This document shows, in pieces, positions 10,471 through 17,787 of a stretch of DNA of 64,000 nt. Position 1 is the first letter of the stretch. Every line of letters begins with the position of its first letter. Under the pieces are notes generated by a model, which worked only from the letters and a program-made list of their open reading frames with translations, was not told the origin of the DNA and did not search any database. Made by a program: the position numbers and the translations under genes. Origin of the DNA: Alterluteimonas quercicellularis (lineage in GTDB: Bacteria > Pseudomonadota > Gammaproteobacteria > Xanthomonadales > Xanthomonadaceae); the NCBI RefSeq assembly GCF_021191635.1, contig NZ_JAIWPR010000004.1, forward strand, positions 124,001 through 188,000, read 5' to 3'.

Positions 10471-12330
10471 TCATTCGAGCCGGTAGGCCGCGCTGCCCGT
10501 GATCACCTCGTTTCGCCAGGACCGCAGCTGGGTGGTCTCCATCGACTGAATGAGATTTCTGCTCTCGCCGGGATCGTCCTGGATGTCGTAGAGGAACTCC
10601 TTACCGGCGGACAAGTCGCTCCAGTACTTCAGTACGCGGCCTGCGTCGTGCGCGCTGTACAGGCCGAACTGAGCGGCTTGCTGGAAATGGACGATCCGGG
10701 GCCCGGCGAGAGATTGGAGAGGCCTGCCGAGCCAGCTCGCAGGTGCTGAGATGCCCAACTCATCGAGAATGCTGGGCGCGATGTCGATTTGCGAGGTCAG
10801 AGGCCATCCGCCGATGGGTTCGCCGGCATATCCCCTGCGCTGGAGCACGATCGGGATGCGAAGAACCGCTTCATCTACGGTGTGTTGATGGCCGAAAAGC
10901 GCCTTTTCGCCCAGCATCTCACCGTGATCGCCGGTGATGACGACGACGGCATCCGAGAGGTAGCCCTTCGATTCCAGGGTTTCGAGCAGGCGGCTGACGA
11001 TCCGATCGAACTGCAGCACTCCGTTGTCGTAGTAGTTGACGGCCTTCGGCGCTTCGTCGGGAGAAGGAGCGGTGCGTTCCCTTCGAGGCGGCCAACGATA
11101 GTAGTTGACGGTGGGTTGGAACACCGCTTCGGAGGCGTGCCGCAATCCAAGTCCATGGGTGGACATGAGGTGGAACTGGAACATGACCGGCTGCGAGCCG
11201 TCGTAGGGCGGGAGCGAGGAAACGTAATCGAGCAGCAGGAGGTCGTCGTTGATGTAGCGGGCGTCTTGCAGCGTGCCGTCGAAGTAGGCGTCGAACGCGC
11301 CATACGCCTCCTTCAGGCCATAGAAGTTCGTATGGTCACCGCTCAGCGCGAGGTTGATGCGATAGCCGTGCTGGCGGAGCACTTCGTGAAGGGTGAATGG
11401 TCTTGTGGGCGTCAAGTGCAGCGGTCGAGACGAAGCGATCGCCAGCAGCCCGCAGGAGGATTCCGCGCAAACGGACCGGGGGTTGCTGGCGATGAGCGTC
11501 TGGTGGCGTCTCGTCGATTCCTCGAGGAGCGGCGTCGTTGCACGTGCGTATCCGTAGATGCCCATATGGTCGGAACGCAAAGCATCGCCGACGATCAGCA
11601 CGACGTTCCGGCGCTCGAACGAGATGGTCTCTCTGTACGAGGATCTGGCTTTATCTTCGGCCGCGTCGATCACCGGAGATGTCGCGACCGTGTGGCTCTG
11701 CAGCGGCGTGGACCGGTTGGCGAAGAAGCTGATGCCCAGCGGTTCCTGCGGATGATAGTCGGTCAGGCTGGATAGGCGCATGATCTGCGCCGCTGTGACA
11801 CCGATGCCGAGCGCGGAAACCATGAGCAGGCCGGGGCCTGACAGGCTGATCGCGGCTTTCCAACTCCAGTCCAGTCTGGGTAACGCATTGCGTAGGAGCG
11901 CGACGGGCAGCACGAGCAGGGCGGCCGCGACCAGAAAAGACCATGCGGGCAATCCGAGGACGCCTGCGAGATGTCCCGCTTGGAACAGGTAGGTCTTCAT
12001 GAGAGGCCACGTCGTGACGCGACCCCAGGATGCCAGTCCGATCAGAACGGAGGCGTACCAGAGCGAGAGCGTTGCCGGCGGCAAGATGAGAAGCGCCGTC
12101 GAGAGCCATTTCGCTGCCTGGGCAGAAGGCATGAAGCGCCAGTTCAGCAGCCGGAATCCGGCGATCCCCAGCCAGAGGGCTGTGACCGCGATCAGATGCG
12201 GCAAGACGACCGTGGGAGAGGCGCCGAAACGGCTGATGTAGAGGTACAGGAAGATGCCGGGCGGGCCGACCCACAGAACGGCTTCCGTCAGAAGCGCGGT
12301 CGTTCTGCGATCAAGGAGCGCGCGAGTCAT
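10471..12330 (-). CDS. Membrane sulfatase-fold protein, probable phosphoform transferase
   Basis: 619 residues: about five N-terminal membrane segments (to about residue 185), then a periplasmic alkaline-phosphatase/sulfatase-fold domain. Candidate metal and catalytic residues are D249 (LIVGDALRSD), the SVCAESSCG stretch at about 286-294 that matches the nucleophile region of EptA-type phosphoethanolamine transferases, H392 (MSTHG), D468-H469 (TGDHGEMLGE) and H481/H483. This architecture is that of EptA/PptA/OpgB-like enzymes, which move phosphoethanolamine, phosphocholine or phosphoglycerol from lipids to LPS, pilin or glucans. True sulfatases carry CxPSR, not seen here. The start overlaps the upstream methyltransferase by 20 bases. 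Base composition looks less GC-rich than its neighbours, hinting at transfer. Substrate not known. Confidence 0.78.
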   Translation of the reverse strand: MTRALLDRRTTALLTEAVLWVGPPGIFLYLYISRFGASPTVVLPHLIAVTALWLGIAGFRLLNWRFMPSAQAAKWLSTALLILPPATLSLWYASVLIGLASWGRVTTWPLMKTYLFQAGHLAGVLGLPAWSFLVAAALLVLPVALLRNALPRLDWSWKAAISLSGPGLLMVSALGIGVTAAQIMRLSSLTDYHPQEPLGISFFANRSTPLQSHTVATSPVIDAAEDKARSSYRETISFERRNVVLIVGDALRSDHMGIYGYARATTPLLEESTRRHQTLIASNPRSVCAESSCGLLAIASSRPLHLTPTRPFTLHEVLRQHGYRINLALSGDHTNFYGLKEAYGAFDAYFDGTLQDARYINDDLLLLDYVSSLPPYDGSQPVMFQFHLMSTHGLGLRHASEAVFQPTVNYYRWPPRRERTAPSPDEAPKAVNYYDNGVLQFDRIVSRLLETLESKGYLSDAVVVITGDHGEMLGEKALFGHQHTVDEAVLRIPIVLQRRGYAGEPIGGWPLTSQIDIAPSILDELGISAPASWLGRPLQSLAGPRIVHFQQAAQFGLYSAHDAGRVLKYWSDLSAGKEFLYDIQDDPGESRNLIQSMETTQLRSWRNEVITGSAAYRLE

Positions 12331-12943
12331 TGCGAATGACGACCAGCTTCGAGAGACCGAACAGGTTGACGGAGAGCGCCTGCTCGACGGACCAGTCGTG
12401 CTGCAGGATGTGCCTCTCGTAGTCGAATTCGGAGCGGAATCCGATCCTGTCCGAGATCGACTTCACCATCTTTTCCAGCGCCCACCAGAAGCGGCCGCCG
12501 CTGAAATGGTTGACGATGACGATGTGTCCGCCCGGCTTGCAGACGCGGCGGAGCTCCGAGACCAGCCGGTCCGGATTCGGGGTCACCGACAGGACGTAGG
12601 GGACGGCGATGCAGTCGAACGAACCGTCCTCGAACTCCAGGTTCTCGGCGTCCATGGCGTGCAGGGAGATGTCGTGATCGGGCAACGCGTCGGCCTGCTC
12701 CCTGGCTCGCGCCAGCATGTCTTCCGAGAGGTCGATCCCGACGATCCGGGCCTGCGAGGGATAGCGAGGCAGCGTGAGGCCGGTCCCGACCCCGACCTCC
12801 AGCAGCGTACGCGGTGCCAGTGTGGCGACGAACTCGGTCATGCGTTCCCGGCCGGGCCCCAGGACCGCACCGAACAGGAAATCGTAGATCGGAGCGTAAC
12901 GGCGATAGGTCTTTACGACGTCTTGCGGGGTGATATCCGTCAT
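12311..12943 (-). CDS. SAM-dependent methyltransferase, PmtA-like
   Basis: 210-residue class I methyltransferase starting MTDITPQDVV; the longer open frame back to 13096 would run through the terminator and into pilA and is rejected. SAM motif I is EVGVGTG (residues 49-55) and the acidic residue after strand 2 is in GIDLSEDM. The N-terminus YRRYAPIYDFLFGAVLGPGR and the C-terminal KSISDRIGFRSEFDYERH stretch resemble bacterial phosphatidylethanolamine N-methyltransferases (Rhodobacter PmtA type), which lead to phosphatidylcholine. It precedes and overlaps the phosphoform-transferase-like gene, so the two should be made together. The lipid-methylating role is inferred from resemblance; another small-molecule substrate is possible. 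Confidence 0.75.
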   Translation of the reverse strand: MTDITPQDVVKTYRRYAPIYDFLFGAVLGPGRERMTEFVATLAPRTLLEVGVGTGLTLPRYPSQARIVGIDLSEDMLARAREQADALPDHDISLHAMDAENLEFEDGSFDCIAVPYVLSVTPNPDRLVSELRRVCKPGGHIVIVNHFSGGRFWWALEKMVKSISDRIGFRSEFDYERHILQHDWSVEQALSVNLFGLSKLVVIRNDSRAP

Positions 12944-12994
12944 GGAACTGCCAGAGTCTGCCGGAAGGCTCGGGTCGACGCTTCTTGCTGTATC

Positions 12995-13027
12995 GGAAAG
13001 AGACTGGGGGGCTTTCGCCCCCCAGTC
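12995..13027 (-). terminator. Terminator after pilA
   Basis: Perfect stem gactgggggg/ccccccagtc (13002-13011 with 13018-13027), extendable by one pair to leave a 4-base loop. On the minus strand it is followed by TCTTTCC. It sits 26 bases after the pilA stop and would separate abundant pilin mRNA from the downstream methyltransferase gene. Confidence 0.8.
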
Positions 13028-13052
13028 GTCCAAGCGCAGTCCGAGAACGGGA

Positions 13053-13502
13053 TCAGGTTCCCGTCGATGCGGTCTTGCGGCACTCCGTGGGAACATACTT
13101 GTGCACGGTGGCAGGCGACGTGCACTCCCAGTTGATCGGAGACGTCGGAGTCGCCTGGGACGGAGTCCAGGTCAGAACCGGCTCGGTGTCCGCGCCGGTC
13201 TCCCTTGTGGTGGTGGTGATAACACCCTCATTACCCACCACGATCGACGCGACGTAGTCAGTCCCATTCGCCGGGAAGGAGAAGCCGCTGTTCTCACCCG
13301 TAACGTCCTCCAGATCGCCGAGCGACGAGGCGGTCTCGGCCACCGCCAGCTTGGCCGGGGCGGTCTGCGCGACGGCTTCCGACACGCGCGCGCGGACGGT
13401 GTAGTCCTGGTAGGCCGGCAGCGCGATCGCGATCAGGATGCCGAGGATCGCGATGACGATCATCAGCTCGATCAGGGTAAAGCCCTGTTGCATCTTCTTC
13501 AT
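13053..13502 (-). CDS. pilA: Type IV major pilin PilA
   Basis: 149-residue prepilin. The short leader MKKMQQG is cleaved after G7; the mature chain begins [20 protein letters not shown] with Glu at +5, followed by [15 protein letters not shown], typical of type IVa pilins. C127 and C141 should close the C-terminal D-loop. The start ATG at 13502 has AGGGG eight bases upstream. A sigma-54 promoter lies about 100 bases upstream and a strong terminator directly downstream. PilD, PilB and PilC needed for its processing and assembly are encoded downstream on the same strand, and its regulators PilR/PilS about 2.7 kb away. Confidence 0.97.
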   Translation of the reverse strand: MKKMQQGFTLIELMIVIAILGILIAIALPAYQDYTVRARVSEAVAQTAPAKLAVAETASSLGDLEDVTGENSGFSFPANGTDYVASIVVGNEGVITTTTRETGADTEPVLTWTPSQATPTSPINWECTSPATVHKYVPTECRKTASTGT

Positions 13503-13600
13503 GGTGTATCCCCTAGGAGTGGTTGGCTCACGTGCCTGCGGTCGGCGGGGGCCGGGTCCGTTGGCAGCCGCGCGGGTCCGCACGTGCACGCCAAGGGTAC

Positions 13601-13615
13601 GCAACTCGCGTGCCA
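13601..13615 (-). promoter_or_regulatory. Sigma-54 promoter of pilA
   Basis: On the minus strand this reads TGGCACG-CGAG-TTGC, a complete match to the RpoN -24/-12 consensus. Transcription should start near 13589, giving a leader of about 87 bases. Activation by PilR, encoded at 16182-17600, is expected from known pilA regulation. A perfect palindrome tcgggga-a-tccccga (13621-13635) lies five bases upstream of the -24 element. Confidence 0.9.
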
Positions 13616-13783
13616 ACGTGTCGGGGAATCCCCGACGGGCAGCTTCTGCCAGCCTGGGTCACAGAACCGGCCGGCGATCGGACGACAGGGTGACCGGTTG
13701 CGTCACTTTCCGGCGCGCGGGTGACCAACTTTGCGGGGCCGGCCGCCCACCAGCTACCCGGGTGGGGACGCTTTCGCTTCGCA

Positions 13784-13805
13784 GTCCCGGGTCGCAACCC
13801 GGGAC
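13784..13805. other. Strong hairpin between pilA promoter and GGDEF-EAL gene
   Basis: Perfect 9-bp stem gtcccgggt/acccgggac with loop cgca (13784-13792 with 13797-13805). It is not followed by a T tract on either strand, so it may be a structure in the leader of the gene starting at 13964 or a binding site rather than a terminator. The rest of the 13636-13963 gap shows no gene. Confidence 0.5.
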
Positions 13806-13963
13806 CGGCAGGTCGGGCAGGCGCCCCGTCAGCGGCCGATCACGCCGCCGGGCCCATACTCGCCGGGCCCGCCTGCCCTGGTCCGGCACCGGGCGGCCAG
13901 CCGGCGTCGCGGGCCGCGGCGTGGGTTGGCGTAGGAGTTTCTCGTCCAGGTCCCGGAGGCCCC

Positions 13964-16159
13964 ATGCCCGAGCAAGCGCCCGCCTATCCCGTGCCCTCCA
14001 ACGAGGAGGCGCGCCTGAGCGCGCTGGCGGCCTTCCACCTGCTGGACACCCCGCCCGAGCAGGAGTTCGACCGCCTCGCGGAGCTGGCGGCACGCCTGTT
14101 CAAGGTGCCGATCGTGCTGATCTCGCTGCTGGACCGGGACCGCCAGTTCCTGAAGGCGCGGGTGGGCATGGACGTGTGCGAGACCAGTCGCGAGGTCTCG
14201 TTCTGCGCCCACGCGATCATGCAGGACGACATCTTCCTGGTGCCCGATGCGATGAAGGACCCGCGCTTCGCCACCAATCCGCTGGTGCTCGGCCCACCCT
14301 TCATCCGCTTCTACGCGGGCAAGCCGCTGACGACCGCGAACGGGGAGAAGCTCGGCACGGTCTGCCTCATCGACCATGAGCCGCGCGACCATTTCGGCGA
14401 CGAGGACCGCCGGAACCTCACCGACCTGGCCGCGCTGGTGATGGACCGGATGGAACTGCGGCGGCTGGACTTCGCCACTACGATCAGCCGGAGGCGGTTC
14501 GAGAACATCGCCGCCACCTCGCCCGATGCGATCATCTGCTCGAACGCGCGCGAGGAGGTGACCTTCTGGAACCGCGCCGCGCAGCGGCTGTTCGGCTACA
14601 CCGCCGAGGAGATGGCGCACCAGCACGCCTCGGTGATCGTGCCCGAGAGCTGGCGCCGCATCTACGAGGCGGAGATCGCCCGCCTGCAGCGCGGCGAGCG
14701 CATGGAGCTGGCCGATCGGACGATCGTGCTGTCGGGGCGCCGCAAGGACGGCAGCGAGTTCCCGGCCGAGTACTCGCTCTCGACCTGGGACGAGGGCGGG
14801 ACCACGAGCATCGGCGCCATCGTGCGCGACATCACCGAGCGCCGGCGCAACGAGGAGCGGCTGTTCCGCCTGGCCTCGCTCGACCCGCTCACCGACCTGC
14901 CCAACCGGGGCGCCTGGCAGTCGCAGGTCGCGGCCACCCTGGCGACCGCGGAGCCGGTCAGCGTGCTGCTGCTCGACCTCGACGGGTTCAAGGACGTCAA
15001 CGACACCCTGGGCCACTCGGCCGGCGACGCCGTGCTGCGCGAGGTGGGCGGCCGCATCCAGCGCGTGTGCGAGCGGGCGATCATGGTGGCCCGGCTGGGC
15101 GGCGACGAGTTCGTGGTGCTGCTGCGCGGCGACGACCTGGGCGATGCCGAGCGCGCCGCGGGCGAGGTGGTGCGCGCCATCGCGCAGCCGTTCGAGTTCG
15201 CCGGCGAGCGGATCGACGTGGGCGCCAGCATCGGCATCGCGCTGGCCCCGGAGCATGGGCGCCGCGCCGAGGACCTGCTGGGCGCCGCCGACCTGGCGCT
15301 GTACAAGGCCAAGGCCGCGGGCAAGGGGCGCTACGAGCTGTTCCGGCCGTCCTTCCGCGACGTGGCGATCGCGCGGCGCGCGTTCGAGACCGAACTGCGG
15401 CTGGCCTACGAGCGTGGGGAGTTCGAAGTCTTCTACCAGCCGCAGGTGGCGACCGACGGCGGCGCGGTGACCGGTGCCGAGGCGCTGCTGCGCTGGCGCC
15501 ACCCGCAGCGCGGCCTGCTCACGCCCGCGCACTTCGTGAAGGTGCTGGGCGAGAGCCCGGTCTCCCAGCATGTCGGCGAGTGGGTGCTGCGCGAGGCCTG
15601 CCGGGAGGCGGCGCGGTGGCGGCAGGCGATGCCGGGGTTCCGGATGGGCGTCAACCTGTTCGAGACGCAGTTCCGCTCCGTCGGCCTGATCGAGACGGTG
15701 ACGCAGGTGCTGGCCGACGCGGGCCTGGTGCCGGAAGCGCTCGAGCTGGAGATCGTCGAGAACACGCTGATGCGCGACGACCAGGCCACGCTCCACCTGC
15801 TGCAGCAGCTGCGCGCGGTCGGCATCGGGCTGGCGTTCGACGACTACGGCACCGGCTTCGCGTCGCTGAGCCTGCTCAAGCGCTATCCGGTGACGCGGCT
15901 GAAGATCGACCGCTCCTTCATCCGCAACGTCATCGTCGACGAGGAGGACGCGGCGGTGGTGCGGGCGGTGATCTACCTCGGCCGGAGCTTCGGGCTGGAG
16001 GTCACCGCGGAGGGCGTGGAGACCAGTTCGCAGCTGGAGTTCCTGCGCGCCAACCGCTGTCCCGAGGCGCAGGGCTACCTGTTCGGCAAGCCGGCGCCGG
16101 CGGCGAAGTTCGAGCGGATGTTCCTGGGCATGCCGCCGGCCGAGGCCGGCGCGGCGTGA
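13964..16159 (+). CDS. GAF-PAS-GGDEF-EAL c-di-GMP signalling protein
   Basis: 731 residues, started at ATG 13964 with GGAGG seven bases upstream; an in-frame ATG at 13721 adds a proline-rich stretch with no domain. Order: GAF (about 25-165, containing SFCAHAIMQDD), PAS (about 175-300, ending in ITERRRNEERL), GGDEF (G379-F383, RLGGDEFVVLL) and EAL (E506-L508, GAEALLRW). EAL metal-site motifs ELEIVENTLM, FDDYGTGFASL, LKIDRSFI and EGVET are present, so phosphodiesterase activity is plausible. GGDEF is also intact but has no RxxD inhibitory site before it. No membrane segment, so it is cytoplasmic. It lies between pilA and pilR, suggesting control of pilus-based behaviour. Confidence 0.93.
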   Translation: MPEQAPAYPVPSNEEARLSALAAFHLLDTPPEQEFDRLAELAARLFKVPIVLISLLDRDRQFLKARVGMDVCETSREVSFCAHAIMQDDIFLVPDAMKDPRFATNPLVLGPPFIRFYAGKPLTTANGEKLGTVCLIDHEPRDHFGDEDRRNLTDLAALVMDRMELRRLDFATTISRRRFENIAATSPDAIICSNAREEVTFWNRAAQRLFGYTAEEMAHQHASVIVPESWRRIYEAEIARLQRGERMELADRTIVLSGRRKDGSEFPAEYSLSTWDEGGTTSIGAIVRDITERRRNEERLFRLASLDPLTDLPNRGAWQSQVAATLATAEPVSVLLLDLDGFKDVNDTLGHSAGDAVLREVGGRIQRVCERAIMVARLGGDEFVVLLRGDDLGDAERAAGEVVRAIAQPFEFAGERIDVGASIGIALAPEHGRRAEDLLGAADLALYKAKAAGKGRYELFRPSFRDVAIARRAFETELRLAYERGEFEVFYQPQVATDGGAVTGAEALLRWRHPQRGLLTPAHFVKVLGESPVSQHVGEWVLREACREAARWRQAMPGFRMGVNLFETQFRSVGLIETVTQVLADAGLVPEALELEIVENTLMRDDQATLHLLQQLRAVGIGLAFDDYGTGFASLSLLKRYPVTRLKIDRSFIRNVIVDEEDAAVVRAVIYLGRSFGLEVTAEGVETSSQLEFLRANRCPEAQGYLFGKPAPAAKFERMFLGMPPAEAGAA

Positions 16160-16181
16160 CCGCGGGGCGCGGCCCGGGCGG

Positions 16182-17600
16182 TCAGTCGATCCCGAACTTC
16201 TTGAGCTTGTAGCGCAGCGCCCGGAAGGTGATCCCCAGGGCGGCGGCGGTCTTGGTCTTGTTGTAGCGGTTCTCCTGCAGCGCCTGCTGGATGGCCGCGC
16301 GCTCGATCTCCTCGATGTAGGAGGGCAGGGCGCTGGAGGCGGTGTCGTACGGGCTGAGCGTGCGCGGATCGGCGCCCTGCGCCGCCGCCGGCGCGGCGTT
16401 CGCCGGGCCGGCGGCCGTCGCGGTGGCCGCGGCCTGCGCCGCGCGCGGCACCCGCGGCAGGTGGAGATCGTCGGCGTGGATGATGTCGCCGTCGGCGAGC
16501 GCCAGCGCGCGCTCCAGGATGTTCTCCAGCTCGCGCACATTGCCCGGGAACGGGTAGTCCTCCAGGGTGGCCAGCGCCTCGCTGGAGATCACTGGCGTGG
16601 GGCGGTGCATGGCGTGGGCGAGGCGCTGCAGGATGGCCGTGGACAGCAGCTTGAGGTCGCCGGTGCGCTCGCGCAGCGGCGGCACGTGCAGGCCGATGAC
16701 GTTGATGCGGTAGTAGAGGTCGTGGCGGAAGCTGCCGAGGTCGACCTGCTGGGCGAGATCCTTGTGCGTGGCCGAGAGGATGCGCACGTCGACCTGGGTC
16801 TCGGCCGACGAGCCCACCGGCCGCACGGTCTTCTCCTGGATCGCGCGCAGCAGCTTGACCTGCATGGCCAGCGGCAGCTCGGCCACCTCGTCGAGGAACA
16901 GGGTGCCGCCGTTGGCGGTCTGGAACAGGCCCGGCTTGTCGGCGTGCGCGCCGGTGAAGCTGCCCTTCTTGTGGCCGAAGAACTCGCTCTCCATCAGCTC
17001 GGTCGGGATCGCGCCGCAGTTGACCGGCACGAACGGGCCGGCCGAGCGCGCGCTCTGCGCGTGGATGGTGCGCGCGACCAGTTCCTTGCCGGTGCCCGAC
17101 TCGCCGCTGATGTGCACCGGCGCCTGGCTGCGCGCGACCTTGGCGATCGTCTGCCGCAGCGCGACCATCGCCTCGGACTCGCCGAACAGGCGGCTGGCGG
17201 GATCGTCCTGCGGCGGTGCGACGCGGGTGTGCAGGTCCAGCGCCTGCCGCGCCAGGCCGCGCAGCATGTGGATGTCGACCGGCTTGCTGACGAAGTCGAA
17301 GGCGCCGGCCTTCAGCGCTTCCACGGCCGCCTCGATGTTGCCGTAGGCGGTGATCACCGCGACCGGCGTGTTCGGGAAGCGGCCGGAGATCTCCGAGACC
17401 AGCTCCAGCCCGGAGCCGTCGGGCAGTCGCATGTCGGTCAGGCACAGGTCGTAGCGGTTGGCGGCCAGCAGCGCGCGCGCGGCCGAGACGGTGGCCGCGG
17501 TGTCGGTGCGCAGGCCCATCCGGCCCAGGGTCAGGACCAGCAGCTCGCGAATGTCGTGCTCGTCGTCGACGATCAGGACGCTGCGTTGTTCGCTGGGCAT
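16182..17600 (-). CDS. pilR: Sigma-54-dependent response regulator PilR
   Basis: 472-residue NtrC-class activator. The receiver domain holds the phospho-acceptor D56 (CLTDMRLPDGSG). The AAA+ domain has Walker A GESGTGKE, the sigma-54 contact loop GSFTGA and Walker B GGTLFLDEVAELP. The C-terminal Fis-type helix-turn-helix reads RYNKTKTAAALGITFRALRY. Start MPSEQRSVLI at 17600 is chosen over a longer upstream frame because the receiver domain begins there and GAGGAAG precedes it. Target: the RpoN promoter of pilA at 13601. It follows pilS on the same strand. Confidence 0.96.
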   Translation of the reverse strand: MPSEQRSVLIVDDEHDIRELLVLTLGRMGLRTDTAATVSAARALLAANRYDLCLTDMRLPDGSGLELVSEISGRFPNTPVAVITAYGNIEAAVEALKAGAFDFVSKPVDIHMLRGLARQALDLHTRVAPPQDDPASRLFGESEAMVALRQTIAKVARSQAPVHISGESGTGKELVARTIHAQSARSAGPFVPVNCGAIPTELMESEFFGHKKGSFTGAHADKPGLFQTANGGTLFLDEVAELPLAMQVKLLRAIQEKTVRPVGSSAETQVDVRILSATHKDLAQQVDLGSFRHDLYYRINVIGLHVPPLRERTGDLKLLSTAILQRLAHAMHRPTPVISSEALATLEDYPFPGNVRELENILERALALADGDIIHADDLHLPRVPRAAQAAATATAAGPANAAPAAAQGADPRTLSPYDTASSALPSYIEEIERAAIQQALQENRYNKTKTAAALGITFRALRYKLKKFGID

Positions 17601-17787
17601 GGCAGTGGCTTCCTCGACGTTGGCGGCGGCGCCGCTCGCGCCCGTCCCGGCGTCCTGGCGTGGGCGGGCTGCGGCGCGATGCCCGCCGGCGCCGCGGGGG
17701 CGAGGACGGCCTGCCGGCGCCGCGAGGGCGCCCGGTCGTCGACGCCCGCTCGTCGGCAACTGCCCGGCGGTGTCATGAAGTGACCGA

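Noticed and set aside
10471-12330. True arylsulfatase
   Set aside because: No CxPSR formylglycine motif; the SCG-containing region and membrane domain fit phosphoform transferases better.
12944-13096. N-terminal extension of the PmtA-like methyltransferase into pilA
   Set aside because: It would run through the pilA terminator hairpin and end of pilA; family homology starts at MTDITPQDVV.
13721-13963. N-terminal extension of the GGDEF-EAL protein from ATG 13721
   Set aside because: Proline/glycine-rich, no domain, contains the 13784-13805 hairpin; ATG 13964 has a good GGAGG.
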